From assembly GCF_002286785.1 (NCBI RefSeq), contig NZ_MUJY01000122.1, positions 1 to 64,000 on the forward strand: 64,000 nt of DNA. The letters are read 5' to 3'. Below are positions 21,619-31,008 of this stretch, piece after piece. Source of the stretch: Pseudomonas sp. PIC25 (GTDB lineage: Bacteria > Pseudomonadota > Gammaproteobacteria > Pseudomonadales > Pseudomonadaceae). The notes beneath the pieces were generated by a model. It had not been told where the DNA came from, ran no database searches, and saw only the letters and a program-made list of their open reading frames with translations. Both the position numbers and the translations under genes were made by a program. Every line of letters begins with the position of its first letter. The first letter of the stretch is position 1.

Positions 21619-22650
21619 ATGGCCAAACGCCACCTCAGTCGCCGGCAAAGCTGGCGCATCGAGAAAATCCAGGAAGAACGCGCCGCCCGCGCAGCCAAAC
21701 GCGAATCGCGCGCCCTCGAAGAGCTGGAGGGCGGCGATCTCGGCCCCGAGCAGACCGGCCTGGTGATCGCCCATTTCGGCGTTCAGGTGGAAGTCGAGGC
21801 GCAAGAAGGCGATCAGGCCGGTCAGGTATTCCGCTGCCATCTGCGCGCCAACCTGCCGACCCTGGTGACCGGCGACCGCGTGGTCTGGCGCCCCGGCAAC
21901 CAGGGCGACGGAGTGATCGTGGCGCAACTGCCACGTACCTCCGAGCTGTGCCGACCGGACATGCGCGGCCAGCTCAAGCCGGTGGCGGCCAACGTCGACC
22001 AGATCGTGGTCGTCTTCGCGCCGCGCCCCGAACCCCATGCCAATCTGATTGATCGTTACCTCATCGCCGCCGAACATGCGGGCATCAGCCCGCTGCTGCT
22101 GCTGAACAAGGCCGATCTGGTGGATGAGGAAAACGCCGCGTCGCTGGACGCGCTGCTGAATGTCTATCGCCAGCTCGACTATCCCCTGCTGGAAGTGTCC
22201 GCGCACCAGGGCGGCGGCATGGCCGATCTACAGACCAAGCTGGACGGGCACGTCAGCGTCTTCGTCGGGCAGTCCGGCGTGGGCAAGTCGTCGCTGGTGA
22301 ACAGTCTGCTGCCGGGCATCGACACCCGTGTCGGCGCGCTCTCGGAAATCACCGGCAAGGGCACCCACACTACCACCACCGCCCGACTGTTCCACTTCCC
22401 CGGCGGCGGCGAGCTGATCGACTCCCCCGGCATTCGCGAATTCGGCCTTGGCCATGTCAGCCGCGATGACGTCGAGGCAGGCTTCATCGAATTCCGCGAC
22501 CTACTCGGCACCTGTCGCTTCCGCGACTGCAAGCACGACCGCGAACCCGGCTGCGCTCTGCTCAAGGCGGTGGAAGAGGGCCGCGTCCAACCGCAACGCA
22601 TGGCCAGCTATCGGCACATCATCGCCAGCCTGCCGGAGCCCGAATACTGA
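21619..22650 (+). CDS. rsgA: Small ribosomal subunit biogenesis GTPase RsgA
   Basis: A 343-residue circularly permuted GTPase that checks 30S maturation and releases RbfA. The N-terminal basic tail ([18 protein letters not shown]) and OB fold precede G4 ([10 protein letters not shown]), G1 ([17 protein letters not shown]) and G3 ([10 protein letters not shown]), the permuted order typical of the family. The C-terminal zinc knuckle is [14 protein letters not shown]. The frame stays open for 900 bases upstream, but family similarity begins only at this ATG. It is convergent with motB, 13 bases apart. Confidence 0.97.
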   Translation: MAKRHLSRRQSWRIEKIQEERAARAAKRESRALEELEGGDLGPEQTGLVIAHFGVQVEVEAQEGDQAGQVFRCHLRANLPTLVTGDRVVWRPGNQGDGVIVAQLPRTSELCRPDMRGQLKPVAANVDQIVVVFAPRPEPHANLIDRYLIAAEHAGISPLLLLNKADLVDEENAASLDALLNVYRQLDYPLLEVSAHQGGGMADLQTKLDGHVSVFVGQSGVGKSSLVNSLLPGIDTRVGALSEITGKGTHTTTTARLFHFPGGGELIDSPGIREFGLGHVSRDDVEAGFIEFRDLLGTCRFRDCKHDREPGCALLKAVEEGRVQPQRMASYRHIIASLPEPEY

Positions 22651-22663
22651 TCGAGCTTCAGCG

Positions 22664-23698
22664 TTACTGCCCCTCGACCTGCTCGAACTTGAGCACGCCA
22701 TCCTCGAAGATATTCAGCTTCTGACGCAGCTCGCGCGGCTGCATTGGCCCATCGGGAGCGGTCGATGCCGGGGATTCCACACCCGCACCGGCATCGGCCG
22801 GCGGCTTCGCCTCCTGGCGTTCCTGACCGCTGTCCTGCTCCCCTTCGATCTCCCGCTGGGCGCGCTTGGTGAGCACGATGATGTCGATACGTCGGTTGAC
22901 CGGATTCAGCGGGTTTTCACGATCGAACAGGGCCGACGAAGCATAGCCCACCACCCGCGCCACCTGCTCTTCCGGGTAGCCGCCGGCGACCAGCGCCCGC
23001 CGCGCTGCGTTGGCGCGGCTGGATGACAGTTCCCAGTTGCCAAAGTCACCTCGGCCGGCGAACGGCTTGGCATCGGTGTGTCCGCTGATGCTGATCTTGT
23101 TCGGCACCGCCTTGATGGTCTCGGCCATGGCCAGCAGGATGTCTTCGAAATAGGGTTGCAGTTCGGCACTGCCAAGGGCGAACATCGGCCGGTTCTCGGC
23201 ATCCATGATCTGGATGCGCAGCCCGTCCTGGGTGATTTCGAACAGAATCTGATCCTTGAAGCGCTGCAACTCGGGGTTCTGCTCGACTTTGTTCTGCAGC
23301 TCCTGCAACAACAGTTCGAGCCGCTCGTGCTCGATCTGCTCGGCCATGCTTTCGACCTGATCAGGGCTCACTTGCACCGCTTCCTTGTCTACCTTGGACT
23401 CGTCCACCAGGGAGTCCTGCATCTCCGGGTTCAACGTCTTGTCCGGCGCAGGGGTCGGCGTGCCTCCGAGGTCGATGGCGTAGGGGCTGGCGCTTTCAGA
23501 GAAACCGATAGGGTCCTGGAAGTAACCGGAAATGGCTTTTTTCTGCTCTGGCGTTGCCGATGACATCAGCCACATCACCAAGAAGAAAGCCATCATCGCC
23601 GTGGCAAAGTCGGCGAATGCAATCTTCCAGGCGCCACCATGATGACCGGCAGCACTCTTCTTGACCCGTTTGACGATGATCGGCTGGTTGTTATCCAT
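22664..23698 (-). CDS. motB: Flagellar motor stator protein MotB
   Basis: A 344-residue peptidoglycan-anchored stator subunit. One membrane helix follows a basic N-terminus; the proton-carrying Asp is D30 in FADFATAMMAFF. The periplasmic OmpA-like domain has ISGHTDAKPFAG and SSSRANAARRAL, and a Glu/Gln/Pro-rich tail closes the protein. It starts three bases after motA and is coupled to it. Pseudomonas species often carry a second stator set (MotCD); by its length and tail this set looks like MotAB. Confidence 0.97.
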   Translation of the reverse strand: MDNNQPIIVKRVKKSAAGHHGGAWKIAFADFATAMMAFFLVMWLMSSATPEQKKAISGYFQDPIGFSESASPYAIDLGGTPTPAPDKTLNPEMQDSLVDESKVDKEAVQVSPDQVESMAEQIEHERLELLLQELQNKVEQNPELQRFKDQILFEITQDGLRIQIMDAENRPMFALGSAELQPYFEDILLAMAETIKAVPNKISISGHTDAKPFAGRGDFGNWELSSSRANAARRALVAGGYPEEQVARVVGYASSALFDRENPLNPVNRRIDIIVLTKRAQREIEGEQDSGQERQEAKPPADAGAGVESPASTAPDGPMQPRELRQKLNIFEDGVLKFEQVEGQ

Positions 23699-23701
23699 GG
23701 C

Positions 23702-24553
23702 TTAACGACCGCGAACAGCCTGCTCCAGCTCGGCAAAGGTCGGGCGGTGCGCGGGGAAAAGCACCTTGCGACCGAACTCCACCGCAAGCGACGGTGGCAT
23801 TCCGGAAGCCGAAGCCACCAGCGTGGCCTTGACCGCTTCGAACAGGTTCAGCTCTTCCTTGGCATCATGTTCCAGCGCCGCGGCGAGCGGGCCGAAGAAG
23901 CCATAGGAGGCGAGAATACCGAGGAAGGTACCGACTAATGCCGCACCCACCTTGTAACCGATGGTTGCGTTGTCCGCCTCAGCCAGGATCGACATGGTGA
24001 TCACAATACCCAACACCGCCGCCACGATCCCCATCGCCGGCAGGCCGTCGGCAATCCGGGAAACGGCATGGGACGGATGCTCCAGCTCCTCCTTCAGGCT
24101 GGCCAGCTCCATGTCGAACAGGCCTTCCAATTCATGTGGTGCCATGTTCCCGGAAGACATGATGCGCAGGTAGTCGCAGATATAGGCCGTCAGCCGCTCA
24201 TCCTTCATTACGGCCGGATACTTGCTGAATATGGGACTGGCGTTCGGGTCTTCGATGTCCGCTTCGATGGCCATCATCCCTTCACGACGGCTCTTGTTGA
24301 GAATCTCGTAGAGCATGCTCAGTACCTCCAGATAGAAGGTATGCGTGAAGCGCGTGCTGAACATCTTCAGCGATTTCTTGAACACCAGCATGGTGGTACT
24401 ACCAGGGTTGGCCTGGAGGAAACCGCCGAGCGCCGCACCACCGATAATCAACACCTCGAAGGGGTGAATGAGCGCGCCGATCTTGCCGCCGGAAAGCACG
24501 AATCCGCCGAGCACGCTGGCGAAGACGACGATAATGCCGATGATTTTTGCCAT
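23702..24553 (-). CDS. motA: Flagellar motor stator protein MotA
   Basis: A 283-residue inner-membrane proton-channel subunit with four membrane helices (two near the N-terminus, two between about residues 165 and 225) and a large cytoplasmic loop that contacts FliG. The N-terminal signature GIIVVFASVLGGFVLSGGK and the helix-3 segment GIVAAVLGIVITM are conserved. It is the first gene of the motAB unit and is divergent from the HDOD gene, with 116 bases between start codons. Confidence 0.97.
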   Translation of the reverse strand: MAKIIGIIVVFASVLGGFVLSGGKIGALIHPFEVLIIGGAALGGFLQANPGSTTMLVFKKSLKMFSTRFTHTFYLEVLSMLYEILNKSRREGMMAIEADIEDPNASPIFSKYPAVMKDERLTAYICDYLRIMSSGNMAPHELEGLFDMELASLKEELEHPSHAVSRIADGLPAMGIVAAVLGIVITMSILAEADNATIGYKVGAALVGTFLGILASYGFFGPLAAALEHDAKEELNLFEAVKATLVASASGMPPSLAVEFGRKVLFPAHRPTFAELEQAVRGR

Positions 24554-24669
24554 AGAGGATTGCTAGTGAGAGCCAGAAGGAAGGGTTTTAAAAATGACCC
24601 TTCTAATTATCGGAACTTATGCGCCAGACTATAGGCTGATCGGACGAAAAGCCAGTTGGCCCCCTCTAC

Positions 24670-26190
24670 ATGACGCCTCAGTCCCTACCGCGCAACCTCG
24701 AAGCCTGGGTCAAATACCTGGATGCGGTACGCCTGCCGATTGCCGAAGAGAACCATGCACAGGTGCTGAGAGCGCTCGGCGACAGCCGTCGCTCGCTACG
24801 CGATATCGCCGACCTGCTGCAGGGCACGCCGGCCATGGCACTGATCGTTCTGCGTGAAGCCAACAGCCATGGCAGCCAGCTCGGCGAGCCTGCGGAAAGC
24901 CTGGAAGTCGCCCTCACCCGCCTAGGGCTGAAACGCGCCGAAACATTGCTACAGCGACTTCCGCCTCTTCCCCGCAAGGACATTCCGCTCGCCCTGCGCC
25001 AATTGCAATTAATTAGCCAGCACGCCACGCAGCAGGCCAACGGACTGTTCGCAGCACGACTGGCGCGACTCTGGCAGGAGATTCATTGGGGCAGCCTGCT
25101 GTTTCTCGCACCGCTCTGGCCATTGGCGGCCGCCCAGCCACATCTGCTCGAAACCTGGGAGCAGCGTGTCATGGCCAAGGGCGAACCGGCCAGCAAGGTG
25201 GAACGCGACCTGTTCGGCACGGCGCTGCTGCCGCTGTGCCTGGCACTGGCCGAACGCTGGCGGCTGCCGGACTGGATCATCCAGGGCTACCGCCTGCTGG
25301 CCAATGATCACCGACTGCTGGTCAAGGCCCTGCACATCGCCCGCGACAACGAACACCCCCTGCAACAGCAGCACCGGCTCGACGACGATCCGCCGCTACG
25401 GCGCTGGCTGACCCAGCCAGCCAACACCATCCTGCTGGCCAACGGCCTCGCACTGTCCGCCCATCAGGCCTGGGATAGTCCGCACCTGCTGCGCTGGCAA
25501 CGCCTGGCGGGGCTCTACTTACAGCTGCCACTGGGCGACGTGCAGCAAGCGATCCACCAGCAGGCGGCGCAAAGCGCACGGCAGCACGCCGAACAGGGAC
25601 TCTGGCATCCCGCCGAGGCCCTGCTCTGGCCTTGGAGCACCCGACGCCTCAGTCCCCGCCCCACAACCGCACCAACGCCCAAATCCGACGCCCTGGGCGC
25701 ATGGCGCAAGCAATGCGCATTGTTGCTCCAGGAGCCAACGCCCTTCGCCAACGTGCCGCAACTCACCGCCTGCGCCGGCGCTGCACTGGAAGCCTGCGGC
25801 CTGAAGCGGATCATGCTGCTGCTCGCCGACCGCCAGCACAGCCGCCTGCAGGCCCAGTTCATCGCCGGCCTGCCTCGGCAGGCACTCGGCCTGTCCCTGG
25901 ATCCGGCACAGAGCCAGGTCCTGCGCCGCTTGCTCGCCGAGCCGGGGCAACTGCGCCTGACTCCAGACAATAGCGCGCAGTTCTCCGCGATGCTGCCCGG
26001 CAATCTCAAGTCCCTGTTTTCCGGCGATCAATTGCTGCTGCGTTCGCTGGCGAACAATGGGCGCGTCGTGATGCTGCTGGTCGCCGATCAGAGCGGCGCC
26101 CCTTTCGCCGACGTCACCCTGCAGGCCTTCACCAAGACCGCGCAGTGCATCGAGCGTGCCCTAGGCGCCTTCGCCCGACGCAGCCGCTGA
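24670..26190 (+). CDS. HDOD-domain protein
   Basis: A 506-residue cytoplasmic protein. The N-terminal region (about residues 30-250) fits the HDOD fold: LRDIADLLQGTPAMALIVLREANS, then a conserved hydrophobic segment EVALTRLGLKRAETLL. HDOD proteins are non-catalytic relatives of HD phosphohydrolases that act in signalling. The C-terminal 150 residues could be a GAF-like or other sensor domain (LKRIMLLLADRQHSRLQAQF). It lies between motA and rhdA; the ribosome-binding site is weak. No specific function can be given. Confidence 0.75.
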   Translation: MTPQSLPRNLEAWVKYLDAVRLPIAEENHAQVLRALGDSRRSLRDIADLLQGTPAMALIVLREANSHGSQLGEPAESLEVALTRLGLKRAETLLQRLPPLPRKDIPLALRQLQLISQHATQQANGLFAARLARLWQEIHWGSLLFLAPLWPLAAAQPHLLETWEQRVMAKGEPASKVERDLFGTALLPLCLALAERWRLPDWIIQGYRLLANDHRLLVKALHIARDNEHPLQQQHRLDDDPPLRRWLTQPANTILLANGLALSAHQAWDSPHLLRWQRLAGLYLQLPLGDVQQAIHQQAAQSARQHAEQGLWHPAEALLWPWSTRRLSPRPTTAPTPKSDALGAWRKQCALLLQEPTPFANVPQLTACAGAALEACGLKRIMLLLADRQHSRLQAQFIAGLPRQALGLSLDPAQSQVLRRLLAEPGQLRLTPDNSAQFSAMLPGNLKSLFSGDQLLLRSLANNGRVVMLLVADQSGAPFADVTLQAFTKTAQCIERALGAFARRSR

Positions 26191-26221
26191 CAGCCACGAC
26201 TGCATCCGCGGCGCTTTCCGT

Positions 26222-26227
26222 TACAAT
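26222..26227 (+). promoter_or_regulatory. Candidate -10 element for rhdA-psd
   Basis: TACAAT lies 29 bases before the rhdA ATG, leaving a short leader with CGGAGG as ribosome-binding site. No good -35 is evident at the usual spacing. Confidence 0.4.
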
Positions 26228-26256
26228 CCCACCCTCTTTGACTTCCGGAGGCCCGA

Positions 26257-27072
26257 ATGTCCGCCTTCTCATCCTTGCCGCTGGTTATCGAGCCAGCCGA
26301 TCTGGCTGCACGCCTCCAGGCGCCGGAGCTGATCCTGGTGGACCTGACCAGCCCGGCCCGCTATGCCGAAGGGCATATCCCCAGAGCCCGTTTCGTCGAC
26401 CCCAAGCGCACCCAACTGGGCCAACCACCGGCGCCCGGCCTGCTGCCACCGCAAGCGCAACTGGAAACCCTGTTCGGAGAACTGGGCCATCGCCCGGATG
26501 CGGTCTACGTGGTCTATGACGACGAAGGCGGCGGCTGGGCAGGGCGTTTCATCTGGTTGCTCGACGTGATCGGCCACGGTCGCTACCACTACCTCAATGG
26601 CGGGCTGCACGCCTGGCTCGCCGACGGCCGCGAACTGTCCCGCGAAGTCCCGGCGCCAGTCGGCGGCCCGCTGCCGCTGACCCTGCATGACGCGCCCACC
26701 GCCACCCGTGAGTACCTGCAAAGCCGCCTCGGCGCCCACGACCTGGCGGTCTGGGATGCGCGCGCTCCCGGCGAATACCGGGGTGAGAAGGTTCTCGCGG
26801 CAAAAGGCGGCCACGTGCCCGGCGCGATCAACTTCGAGTGGACCGCCGGCATGGACCCGAGCCGGGCCCTGCGTATCCGCGATGACATCGCCGACGTGCT
26901 GAACGCCCTGGGCATTACCGCGGACAAAGAAATCATCACCCACTGCCAGACCCACCACCGCTCCGGCTTCACCTATCTGGTGGCCAAGGCGCTCGGTTAT
27001 CCGCGCGTGAAAGGCTACGCCGGCTCCTGGTCGGAGTGGGGCAACCATCCCGACACCCCGGTCGAGGTCTAA
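26257..27072 (+). CDS. rhdA: Thiosulfate sulfurtransferase (rhodanese) RhdA
   Basis: A 271-residue tandem-domain rhodanese that transfers sulphane sulphur from thiosulfate to cyanide or other thiophiles. The N-terminal rhodanese domain is inactive; the C-terminal one has the catalytic Cys230 in HCQTHHRSG, the same loop (CQTHHRS) as Azotobacter vinelandii RhdA. No signal peptide, so cytoplasmic. CGGAGG lies seven bases before the ATG. It is followed nine bases later by psd and probably co-transcribed with it. Confidence 0.95.
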   Translation: MSAFSSLPLVIEPADLAARLQAPELILVDLTSPARYAEGHIPRARFVDPKRTQLGQPPAPGLLPPQAQLETLFGELGHRPDAVYVVYDDEGGGWAGRFIWLLDVIGHGRYHYLNGGLHAWLADGRELSREVPAPVGGPLPLTLHDAPTATREYLQSRLGAHDLAVWDARAPGEYRGEKVLAAKGGHVPGAINFEWTAGMDPSRALRIRDDIADVLNALGITADKEIITHCQTHHRSGFTYLVAKALGYPRVKGYAGSWSEWGNHPDTPVEV

Positions 27073-27081
27073 GGAATCGCC

Positions 27082-27951
27082 ATGTCCATCAAAGATCGCC
27101 TGTTCATCCTCAGCCAGTACCTGCTGCCACATCACCTGGTGTCGCGCCTGGCCGGCTGCCTCGCCGAATGCCGCGTCCCATGGATCAAGAACCCCTTCAT
27201 CAAGTGGTTCGCCCGGCATTTCGACGTCGACATGAGCCAAGCCCTGGTCGAAGACCTCACCGCCTACGAGCACTTCAACGCCTTCTTCACCCGAGCCCTG
27301 AAGAGCGACGCGCGCCCGCTCGACCCGACGCCCAACGCCATTCTCTGCCCCACCGACGGTGCCATGAGCCAGCTCGGCCCGATCGAGAGCGGCCGCATCT
27401 TCCAGGCCAAGGGCCACAACTTCAGCGTGCTCGAACTGCTGGGCGGCGACGCCGAACGCGCCGCGCCCTTCATGGGCGGCGACTTCGCCACCATCTACCT
27501 GTCGCCGCGGGACTACCACCGCGTGCACATGCCGCTCGCCGGCACCCTGCGCGAGATGATCTACGTGCCGGGACGCATCTTCTCGGTGAACACCGTCACC
27601 GCGCAGAACGTGCCGGAGCTGTTCGCCCGCAACGAACGGGTGGTCTGCCTGTTCGATACCGAGCGCGGGCCGATGGCGATGGTGCTGGTGGGCGCCATGA
27701 TCGTCGCCAGCATCGAGACGGTCTGGGCCGGCCTGGTGACGCCGCCCAAGCGCGAACTCAAGACCTTCCGCTACGACGAAGCCGCTCGCGCGCCGATCCA
27801 TCTGGAAAAAGGCGCAGAAATGGGCCGTTTCAAACTGGGCTCCACGGTGATCCTGCTGTTCGGCCCCGAACAGGTTCGCTGGACCGAAAGCCTCGCCGCC
27901 CTGAGCCCTGTCCGCATGGGCGAATGCCTGGGCCAGGCCCGCTCCGCCTGA
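27082..27951 (+). CDS. psd: Phosphatidylserine decarboxylase proenzyme
   Basis: Converts phosphatidylserine to phosphatidylethanolamine at the inner membrane. The proenzyme (289 residues) cleaves itself within L252-G-S-T255, giving the alpha chain with a pyruvoyl group from Ser254. The conserved [14 protein letters not shown] and [12 protein letters not shown] segments with catalytic Asp and His are present. AAGGAA lies seven bases before the ATG. Confidence 0.97.
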   Translation: MSIKDRLFILSQYLLPHHLVSRLAGCLAECRVPWIKNPFIKWFARHFDVDMSQALVEDLTAYEHFNAFFTRALKSDARPLDPTPNAILCPTDGAMSQLGPIESGRIFQAKGHNFSVLELLGGDAERAAPFMGGDFATIYLSPRDYHRVHMPLAGTLREMIYVPGRIFSVNTVTAQNVPELFARNERVVCLFDTERGPMAMVLVGAMIVASIETVWAGLVTPPKRELKTFRYDEAARAPIHLEKGAEMGRFKLGSTVILLFGPEQVRWTESLAALSPVRMGECLGQARSA

Positions 27952-28002
27952 GCCGTCGGGCGGCCCCGGCCGTCCGGCGAACGAATCCGCAAGCACTCGA
28001 CG

Positions 28003-28974
28003 ATGACCGTACTCGCCACTTTCTGGGCGCGCCTGCTGCATGTGTTCGGCTGGCGCGCCAACGCCACCAGCCACCTAGAAAAAACCCTGTCGGCCCTGGG
28101 TGCCTTTTGCGGCATCGGGCTGATCTATGCCGTCACCCATTGGCTGTTGCCCAGCGAAGCCGCGCTCTGGGTCGTCGCCTCCATGGGCGCCAGTGCCGTC
28201 CTGCTGTTCGCCGTACCCCACGGCGTACTGTCGCAGCCTTGGGCGGTGCTCGGCGGGCAATGCCTTTCCGCCGTGATTGGCGTGGCCTGCGCCCGCTGGC
28301 TCCCGGACAGCCCGCTGGCACCGGCCCTGGCCGTGGCACTGTCGATCCTGGCCATGCATTACACCCGCTGCATCCACCCACCGGGCGGAGCCACTGCCCT
28401 GACCGCCGTGGTCGGTGGGCCGGCGATCCATGACCTCGGCTTCAGCTTCGTTCTCCTGCCGGTGCTGATGAACGTCAGCGTGATTCTGCTCGCCGCCTTC
28501 CTCTTCAACAGCCTGTTCCCCTGGCGCCGCTACCCGGTGGCACTGGCGCGCCTGCCCGAGCCGCCGAAAGCGCCATCCGGCATGGCACCGGAAGACTTCT
28601 ACCACGCCCTGCGCCAGGTCGATTCCTACATCGATATCCAATTCGACGACCTCTTGGAAATCATGCAACTGGCCGAACAGCACGCCCGCGCGCAACGCCT
28701 CGAAGCGGACGACATCCTGCTCGGCGCCTGCTACAGCAATGCTCTGCCAGGCGCCGGCTGGGCCGTGCGCCAGGTGATCGATGACGCACCGAAGCAGCGT
28801 GGCCGGCGCGATTTGGTTATCTACAAAGTGGTGGCGGGCGCCGGCCAGGGCAACACCGGCGTCTGCCGTCGCCTGGACATGGCCAATTGGGCCGCCCATG
28901 CCGTGGCCACGGAAGGTAAGGGCTGGATTCGGGTCAGCCCGGAAGAATCCGCCCAACGCGCCGCACAAAGCTAA
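28003..28974 (+). CDS. HPP-family integral membrane protein
   Basis: A 323-residue protein whose N-terminal half (about residues 28-180) has four or five membrane helices and the family motif HPPGGATALTAVVGG. Some plant and cyanobacterial HPP members have been linked to nitrite transport; the role here is not known. Bacterial members often have C-terminal CBS domains; here the C-terminal 140 residues are soluble, start with APEDFYHALRQVDSYIDI, and do not show an obvious CBS pair. It follows psd by 51 bases and may be in the same transcript. Confidence 0.83.
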   Translation: MTVLATFWARLLHVFGWRANATSHLEKTLSALGAFCGIGLIYAVTHWLLPSEAALWVVASMGASAVLLFAVPHGVLSQPWAVLGGQCLSAVIGVACARWLPDSPLAPALAVALSILAMHYTRCIHPPGGATALTAVVGGPAIHDLGFSFVLLPVLMNVSVILLAAFLFNSLFPWRRYPVALARLPEPPKAPSGMAPEDFYHALRQVDSYIDIQFDDLLEIMQLAEQHARAQRLEADDILLGACYSNALPGAGWAVRQVIDDAPKQRGRRDLVIYKVVAGAGQGNTGVCRRLDMANWAAHAVATEGKGWIRVSPEESAQRAAQS

Positions 28975-29147
28975 GGTGGTCGGAACGGGAACGTATCAGG
29001 AGGAGTCGAAAAAGCAGGCCGCAGACAGCGGCAAGATGCCACAAGGCCACTATCAAATGGCTGCGAGTCAAGTGTGATGCTGCTAGAGTTTCGGAAATCC
29101 TTTTAGACAGCGGTCACACACTGAGGCCGAGGAGTGTCCAAATCTAC

Positions 29148-30950
29148 ATGGATAAACAGAGCCCTCACCTGCTGCTACGCGTCCCCACTCCCACCCAGCC
29201 GAGCCTGTCTTTCTGCGACGCAACGCCTCGCGACCTGAAACGCTGGCTGGACGGGCTGCCGAAGGCCAATATCGGGGAAACCGCCCGCCAGCTCTACCAG
29301 GGGCTGGTCGAACTCAATCAGTTGGTGACGCCGAGCACCAACAGACTGCAGTTGTTGGAACTGTTACGTCCCGAGGTGCACTTCGTCTGCCAGCACCTGG
29401 AACGGCACTTTCTCAACCAGGCCATCGTGCTGGACGACCGCCCGCGCAAGGTCGCCAACCTCTGCCAGGCCCTGCAGAACCACCTGGCGCTCGGCTACAA
29501 GCTGATCATTTCCCGTGTGGTTCAGCGCTTCACCCGCGAACGTGCCCAATTGCTCACCATCGCCCTGCAACGCGCCGGCCATAGCCTGTGCGGCCCGCTG
29601 GTGCGCTCCAACCAGTTGTATTGCCCGGTGCCGGAAGGCCTCTGGCTGGAATTGCACCAGATCTACCAGATCGCCCGCAGTCACGATCTGCACCGGCTGG
29701 TGGTGCGCGATCCGCTGACTCGCCACACCCAGGGACTGAGCGTCGAACAGACCTACCTCATCGCCCTGTTGCTGGGCTGCGCCCGCTGCAACCAGATGCG
29801 TCAACAAGGCATCGCCCGGCTGGCCGACATGCTGGAGACTTGGTGCACCCTGGCACGCCTGCAAAGCCCCGACACCCCCACGAGCCTGTTCCTCGTCGCT
29901 CCCCAGGTGGACGGGCCGCCGCGCTACCGGTCGCTATTCCAGAACGAACCCCGCGACAACCTGCTCGGCATGAACCCGGAACCGCTGGTCGATGCCATCA
30001 AAGAGTATCTGCTGCTCGCTCCCGAGGATCGCCCCAAGGCACGGCTTCAGGTACCTGAAGGGTTCAGCCTGGACCTGCTACAGCACCTCAGCTCGGCCTG
30101 GGGCGACATTTCCGAACGCACCTTCCAGCGCAATCCCGGCCAGGGCACGCTGACGCTGTGCATCGGTATGTCTGCCCTGCATTACTTCCTGGCCGGCCGC
30201 CGGCCTTTCGCCGATGTGCTCAAACAGGAAGCCCAGCCGGTGCAATTCAAGCCGGTCACCGGTGGCCCGGACGTTTGGAGCAAGGCCTTCGATGCCCAGC
30301 CGCAGACCCAATGGGAGGCCGGCCTGCCGCTGGAGGAAATCGAGTACAAGGTGGAAAAACCCGGCACCGCCACTGTGTCGAGCGCCAGCCAGGAGGAGAA
30401 CCATCCCACCTACGAATTGCCCATCGTCAATCACAGCCCCGGCGGCTATTGCCTGGCATGGCCCAAGGAAGTGCCGGGCCAGTTGCAAGCCGGCGAGCTG
30501 CTCGGCGTCCAGGACACCCCGGGCCAGGATTGGAGTGTCGCCGTGGTGCGCTGGATCAGGCAGGTACGCGGCGGCGGCACGCAGATGGGGATCGAGCTGA
30601 TAGCCCCCCAGGCTCAGCCCTGTGGCCTGCAACTGGTACGCAAGACCGAACAGAGCAGCCAATACCTACGCGCTCTGTTGCTGCCGGAAATCAGCGCGAT
30701 TTCCCGCCCATCGACGCTGATTACGCCGCGTCTGCCATTCCAGGAAGGCAGTAAGGTCATGATCAACCTGCACGGCGACGAACGCCGCGCCGTACTCAGC
30801 CAACGGCAGACCAGCACCGGCAGTTTCAGCCAGTTCGAATACCGGGAAGTCGACCGCTCCCTCACAGAACGAGGGACGCCCGTCACAGCCCAAGGAACCC
30901 AGGCGAGCAGTGGCGAGGAAGACTTTGACTCACTTTGGAAGTCACTGTAG
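29148..30950 (+). CDS. PilZ-like protein encoded next to fimX
   Basis: A 600-residue cytoplasmic protein. The first two thirds are helix-rich and Leu/Gln/Arg-rich, with no domain I can name. The region after residue 420 resembles a PilZ domain: the (D/N)xSxxG cyclic-di-GMP motif appears as N428-H-S-P-G-G433, followed by beta-rich segments (VAVVRWIRQ, MGIELI). A clear RxxxR motif upstream is not seen, so ligand binding is uncertain. It lies 58 bases before fimX on the same strand, which suggests a joint role in cyclic-di-GMP control of type IV pili. GAGGAG lies 13 bases before the ATG. Confidence 0.72.
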   Translation: MDKQSPHLLLRVPTPTQPSLSFCDATPRDLKRWLDGLPKANIGETARQLYQGLVELNQLVTPSTNRLQLLELLRPEVHFVCQHLERHFLNQAIVLDDRPRKVANLCQALQNHLALGYKLIISRVVQRFTRERAQLLTIALQRAGHSLCGPLVRSNQLYCPVPEGLWLELHQIYQIARSHDLHRLVVRDPLTRHTQGLSVEQTYLIALLLGCARCNQMRQQGIARLADMLETWCTLARLQSPDTPTSLFLVAPQVDGPPRYRSLFQNEPRDNLLGMNPEPLVDAIKEYLLLAPEDRPKARLQVPEGFSLDLLQHLSSAWGDISERTFQRNPGQGTLTLCIGMSALHYFLAGRRPFADVLKQEAQPVQFKPVTGGPDVWSKAFDAQPQTQWEAGLPLEEIEYKVEKPGTATVSSASQEENHPTYELPIVNHSPGGYCLAWPKEVPGQLQAGELLGVQDTPGQDWSVAVVRWIRQVRGGGTQMGIELIAPQAQPCGLQLVRKTEQSSQYLRALLLPEISAISRPSTLITPRLPFQEGSKVMINLHGDERRAVLSQRQTSTGSFSQFEYREVDRSLTERGTPVTAQGTQASSGEEDFDSLWKSL

Positions 30951-31008
30951 ATTGCCGGCACACCTGATTTTGTCGCTTTTTCGCGCCCGGTTCGGCGCGG
31001 TCTGACTT

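Noticed and set aside
26269-28074. A 601-codon minus-strand open frame opposite rhdA and psd
   Set aside because: Antisense of two clear enzymes; spans their boundary without any motif.
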